Of a stretch of DNA of 64,000 nucleotides, positions 60,780 to 64,000 are shown in pieces. This stretch comes from QHVT01 sp036389275 (lineage in GTDB: Bacteria; Acidobacteriota; Thermoanaerobaculia; Gp7-AA8). The first letter of the stretch is position 1; each line of letters starts with the position of its first letter. Under the pieces are notes generated by a model. The model ran no database searches. It was not told the origin of the DNA and worked only from the letters and a program-made list of their open reading frames with translations. The DNA lies in assembly GCA_036389275.1 (NCBI GenBank), contig DASVQE010000080.1, positions 10,737-74,736 on the forward strand. The letters are read 5' to 3'. A program made the translations under genes and the position numbers.

Positions 60780-62654
60780 CTAGTCCGGAACGCTCTTGAG
60801 CGAGAGGACGGTCGGCTTCGTGGCGCGCACCCACGGATACTCCGGCGTGTCGCAGAGGTAGACGTGGTCTCCGTCGGCCACGTCGATCGCCGTCGAGATG
60901 TTGACCTGCGGATCGAAGTTGACTTCGTTCTCCGCCAGGATGATGCCGATCATACTGGTCTGCGCGCCACCGAGGATCTGCTCGTGCGCGGCCATGATTC
61001 CGGAAGCGGCGGTGAGGCTGGCCAGCGTCGCCGACGACGGCGAGAAGCCGGTGCCGTTGCAGGTGTTGTGGAACTCGTTGTTCCACGAAGCCGACATGTC
61101 GATGTCGCGGCCGGCGATGAGCATCACCTTGTTCGACATGGCCGGACGCCAACTGGTCTGCGACTCGAAGACGATCGAGCCGGCGGCGATGACGGTCATG
61201 GTCGTGTCGAGCGAGCCGTGCTTCTTGAACTTGCCGTCGACCAGCACCGTCGCACCCGACAGCGCCGACTGGATGTCGAAGACGGTCTGCGGCACCGCCG
61301 CCTTGTTGAACGGCAGGACGGCGCTGTCGCCGGTGCCGCTGACCGCGTTGTCGGCCGCCAGCGTGACCACGAAGCTCAGGCCGTTGCAACTGATCGTGCC
61401 GCCGCTCGCCGCCGGGCCGGAGCACTCATCCCACTCGTTGTTGGTGCTGTCCCACTTGTACATGTAGGCGCGGGCGGCGGCGTTGCCGCGGGCGTTGACG
61501 CCGGTCTGGACGGCGTCGGAGGTGGTGTATTCGAGGTTGTAGTCCTGGCAGGTGGAGTAGCCGCAGGTGCGCGCCGACGGATTGTTCGAGGCGTCGTCGT
61601 CGCGCCACACCGACTGCAGCCGGCGCGCGGTGACGAGATAATACTTGCCGAGGTCGGCCGAGCTGGTCGGCTTGTAGACGGTGTCCCATGGATTGATGGC
61701 CGGCGCCGTCACCGGGCTCGTGCCCGGCGTCGAGTTCGTGCCGGTGCCGGAGATCGAGCCGATCGCGCTCAGGCTCGGGTCGCCGCCGTCGACGGTGCCG
61801 ACGGTGAGGTTGCCGTTCGCGTGGATCTGCTCGCAGCCGTCGCCGCAGCCTTGCGTGTTCCCGAGATCGACCGCGCCGTCGCCGAGGATGGCCGGCGAGA
61901 GATTGTTGTCGCCGATCACCGCTTCCACCGTGTCACGGGCCAGCAGGTTGCCGGCCGAGTCGGTCTTCTGGGCCGTCACGCGCACGATGCAGATGCCGTA
62001 CGCGCGGTCGGTCGACTCGATCATCGGCGGACGGTAGAAGGAGATGTCGGTGATCCTGCCCGGCTGCGTGTTCCACGCGCCGCTGTTGTCGAACATGGCG
62101 TTGATCTGCGCGTCGAGCCAGCAGTTGGCCGAGGGTACCGCGGCGCCGCTCGTCGGATTCGTGCAGTTGAACTTCAGGTCGTAGACGTCGCTCGAGGACG
62201 TGGCGCTGTAGGTGCCGCCGAAGGTCTGCGCCCACGAGGTGGTGAACGGGCCGGTGAAGAGCTTGTTGTTGTTGCCGGTGTAACGCGCGGGCGACGCACC
62301 GGCGCGCGCCTTCCGCCAGATGCCTCTCGCATTCATCGACGTCTCGATCGTCGCCTCGGTGGTGCCGCAGTAGTCCGCGGTTCCCGCCGTGCAGTCGGCA
62401 GTCGTGGCGCTGTAGAGCGGCACGAGCGCGCGATCGGTCGGATCGCGAAACATCTCCTGCACCACGCGTACGCCCGCTTCCGCAACCGCGCGGGCCTGCA
62501 GCGTGTCGCGATACGACACCGCCGTCCGCTCCTCGGTGGTGGTGAAGGCCACCATGGCCATGCCGAGCGTGGTCAGGACCATGATGACGATCACCGTCAG
62601 GATCAAGGCGGCGCCGCGCTCGTTGCTCGTGTTCTTCTGCCTCTTCACGTGCAT
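60780..62654 (-). CDS. PilX-like pilus assembly protein
   Basis: A 624-residue protein, much larger than typical PilX (about 200). N-terminal R-G-A-A-L-I-L-T-V-I-V-I-M-V-L-T-T-L-G-M-A is the PilX_N type helix, with no Glu5 as usual. E-E-R-T-A-V-S-Y-R-D-T-L-Q-A-R-A-V-A-E-A-G follows, a hallmark of the family. The remaining 550 residues contain Cys pairs (G-C-G-D-G-C) and Gly/Ser/Thr-rich beta segments. It is likely a minor pilin or tip-loading protein. Confidence 0.85.
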   Translation of the reverse strand: MHVKRQKNTSNERGAALILTVIVIMVLTTLGMAMVAFTTTEERTAVSYRDTLQARAVAEAGVRVVQEMFRDPTDRALVPLYSATTADCTAGTADYCGTTEATIETSMNARGIWRKARAGASPARYTGNNNKLFTGPFTTSWAQTFGGTYSATSSSDVYDLKFNCTNPTSGAAVPSANCWLDAQINAMFDNSGAWNTQPGRITDISFYRPPMIESTDRAYGICIVRVTAQKTDSAGNLLARDTVEAVIGDNNLSPAILGDGAVDLGNTQGCGDGCEQIHANGNLTVGTVDGGDPSLSAIGSISGTGTNSTPGTSPVTAPAINPWDTVYKPTSSADLGKYYLVTARRLQSVWRDDDASNNPSARTCGYSTCQDYNLEYTTSDAVQTGVNARGNAAARAYMYKWDSTNNEWDECSGPAASGGTISCNGLSFVVTLAADNAVSGTGDSAVLPFNKAAVPQTVFDIQSALSGATVLVDGKFKKHGSLDTTMTVIAAGSIVFESQTSWRPAMSNKVMLIAGRDIDMSASWNNEFHNTCNGTGFSPSSATLASLTAASGIMAAHEQILGGAQTSMIGIILAENEVNFDPQVNISTAIDVADGDHVYLCDTPEYPWVRATKPTVLSLKSVPD

Positions 62655-62664
62655 GTCCTCTCCG

Positions 62665-64000
62665 CTACGGTTGAATCGATCCGCTGAGCAGCTCGTCGGT
62701 GGTGGTGGTCGTGGAAGTACCCGGCGCGGACGTCGCCGCGATCGAGCTGATCACCATCGCCGGCGTGGTCTTCATCGAGACCGAGTAGGTGACGGTGAAG
62801 CTCGCCGCCGTGGTCGTGCTCGGTTGGATGGTCTGCGTAGTCGTCAACGGGATCGGCGTCCCCGATCCGTACAGGCTCGTGGCGGTGATGTTCACCCCGT
62901 TGTACTGCAGCTTGGTGATGCGGCCGAGCGCGTTGCCGCCTGTCCAGGTGAAGGCGAGGCTGTCGATGCGGATCGACGTGTCGTCGCAGGTGTTCTGCAC
63001 CTTGAACGTGAAGCTCGTGCCGGTCGATGGCAACGCGGTGAACGACGCCAGGCTCAGGCCGCACGAGCCGTTGTCGAGGCGGATCGTGGCGGTCATCGGA
63101 TCGGTGCGGCAGGTGCCGACCAGTCCGACCGCGGTGAGCGTGTACTGCCCGTTCGGCAGCGCGTTGATGTCCGAGACGTCCCAGTTCGGGAACGTGTAGA
63201 AGCCGCCCGTCGGCGTGGTCATCGACTGCTCGTAGACGGTGTTGCCGTTCGCGTCGGTGATCGAGACGAGAGCCTGCGTCCAGCCGCTGCCGCCCGCGGA
63301 GAGCTTGATCGGCACGGCCACTTCGTACGGGCGCGAGTAGACGCCGCCGTTCGTCGGCGACGAGATCGACATGATGTTCGGCGAGGTCGGCGTGCAGCGC
63401 GAGAGCACGTAAGCCGGCGACTCGGCGCTCTGCCGCGGCGACGCGCAGTCGTACTGCGCCGTCACGGTGAATTTGTACGAGTAGTCCTGGCCGCTGCCGT
63501 TCGCGCCGTTGGTGGCCGGAATGGTCATGCTCGGGCCGAGGACCGTGCTGCTCTCCGAGTAGATCGGCGAGGCCGTCTCCGACGTCCATTCCAGCGCGTA
63601 CTGGCTGTCGTCCTGCGAGGCGAGCTTTCGATAGCGTTTGAGGATGTAGTGCGTGACCGCCGCCTTCTGGTCGAAGTTCGTGCGCGTCACCGGCAGCCAT
63701 TGCAACTGCAGCGTGTAGTCGGAGCCGTCGTAGGAGAACGAGGTCGTGGTCGGCGCGCTCGGCGCGCTCGGCGAGATGCCGTCGGCCAGGGCCACTGTCG
63801 CCGGCGTTGACATCGCCGCGGAGAAGTCGCCCGTGACGCTGCAGTGATCGCACGCCTTGACGCGGTAGAAGTAGGAGGAGCAGGGCGCGGCCAGGTAGTC
63901 GATGAAGGCCGTGCCGGCGGGCGTCGTGTTCGTGAGCTCGCCGATGGTGACGTTGTCGATGCGCGTGGTCGTGGCGTCGGCGCCGCTGTTCGTGCCGGTC
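62665..64000 (-). CDS. Fn3-containing minor pilin or PilY-like protein (5' end outside window)
   Basis: An open frame continuing off the right edge, at least 445 residues. The visible part has Fn3-like domains (Y-F-Y-R-V-K-A-C-D-H-C upstream of an internal ATG at 63813; then D-Y-S-Y-K-F-T-V-T-A-Q-Y-D-C), a beta domain N-G-G-V-Y-S-R-P-Y-E-V-A-V-P-I and a Ser/Thr-rich C-terminus. Its place upstream of PilX-like and FimT-like genes suggests a minor pilin or pilus-tip adhesin. The true start and N-terminus are unknown. Confidence 0.6.
   Translation of the reverse strand, partial: TGTNSGADATTTRIDNVTIGELTNTTPAGTAFIDYLAAPCSSYFYRVKACDHCSVTGDFSAAMSTPATVALADGISPSAPSAPTTTSFSYDGSDYTLQLQWLPVTRTNFDQKAAVTHYILKRYRKLASQDDSQYALEWTSETASPIYSESSTVLGPSMTIPATNGANGSGQDYSYKFTVTAQYDCASPRQSAESPAYVLSRCTPTSPNIMSISSPTNGGVYSRPYEVAVPIKLSAGGSGWTQALVSITDANGNTVYEQSMTTPTGGFYTFPNWDVSDINALPNGQYTLTAVGLVGTCRTDPMTATIRLDNGSCGLSLASFTALPSTGTSFTFKVQNTCDDTSIRIDSLAFTWTGGNALGRITKLQYNGVNITATSLYGSGTPIPLTTTQTIQPSTTTAASFTVTYSVSMKTTPAMVISSIAATSAPGTSTTTTTDELLSGSIQP

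Noticed and set aside
1..64000. tRNA, rRNA, insertion sequence or prophage structure
   Set aside because: No cloverleaf, rRNA stretch, transposase or integrase was recognised. The accessory region at 13-43 kb has no visible attachment site or mobility gene.

Overview
The window looks like a chromosomal segment of a GC-rich Gram-negative bacterium. A secretin, PilM/N/O/P genes, a TonB-dependent receptor, outer-membrane barrels and a Wzx-type flippase show an outer membrane. Gene content and style (YD-repeat proteins, tightly overlapped operons, GTG starts) suggest Acidobacteriota (Thermoanaerobaculia-like). That placement is an inference; there is no rRNA or other phylogenetic marker here, and I saw no tRNA, CRISPR array or insertion sequence.

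Layout. 1-2276: an M16 peptidase divergent from a Cys-rich secreted orphan. 2277-12802 (minus): a type IV pilus / type II secretion operon in the order gspH-like, pilC, pilB, pilM, pilN, pilO, pilP-like, pilQ secretin, two gspG-like pseudopilins and a last pseudopilin-like protein. 13248-13776: a frameshifted sigma-like gene plus a tiny zinc-binding anti-sigma-like gene. 13908-26259 (plus): an HNH-endonuclease-like gene, a paralogue without the catalytic His, and a 3468-residue giant protein (Fn3 domains, beta repeats and about 1200 residues of a short Ala-rich helical repeat). 26241-30060 (minus, convergent): two macro-like proteins, one carrying an R-S-ExE ADP-ribosyltransferase domain, then a DUF6508-like protein and an exported calcineurin-type phosphoesterase. 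The two convergent operons share an upstream promoter-like motif, and the giant protein shares its helical repeat with the first macro-like protein, so they probably form one undescribed system. 30219-42965: an Ig-domain remnant, an Rhs protein with a probable metal-dependent C-terminal toxin, a 3054-residue exported YD/lectin protein, a small secreted protein and an orphan pseudopilin paralogous to the one in the main operon.

43026-49593: an ABC substrate-binding protein, a GDT1/UPF0016 half-protein, a TonB-dependent receptor, a subtilase, and a translationally coupled pair made of a periplasmic HMA-thioredoxin fusion and an outer-membrane barrel. The barrel gene has two in-frame TGA codons exactly where a CPAC motif is expected, followed by a perfect hairpin placed like a bacterial SECIS. 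It is therefore a candidate selenoprotein with a U-x-x-U motif, the sharpest single observation in the window. 49597-51187: a DUF4350-like protein and a GNAT acetyltransferase. 51262-58582: a six-gene, fully overlapped operon (carrier protein, acyl-CoA dehydrogenase-like enzyme, amino acid:carrier-protein ligase, DUF1839, GH2-like glycosidase, tandem alpha/beta hydrolase). 58577-64000 (minus): a polysaccharide flippase and a minor-pilin cluster (FimT/GspH-like, PilX-like, and an Fn3-containing protein cut by the window edge).
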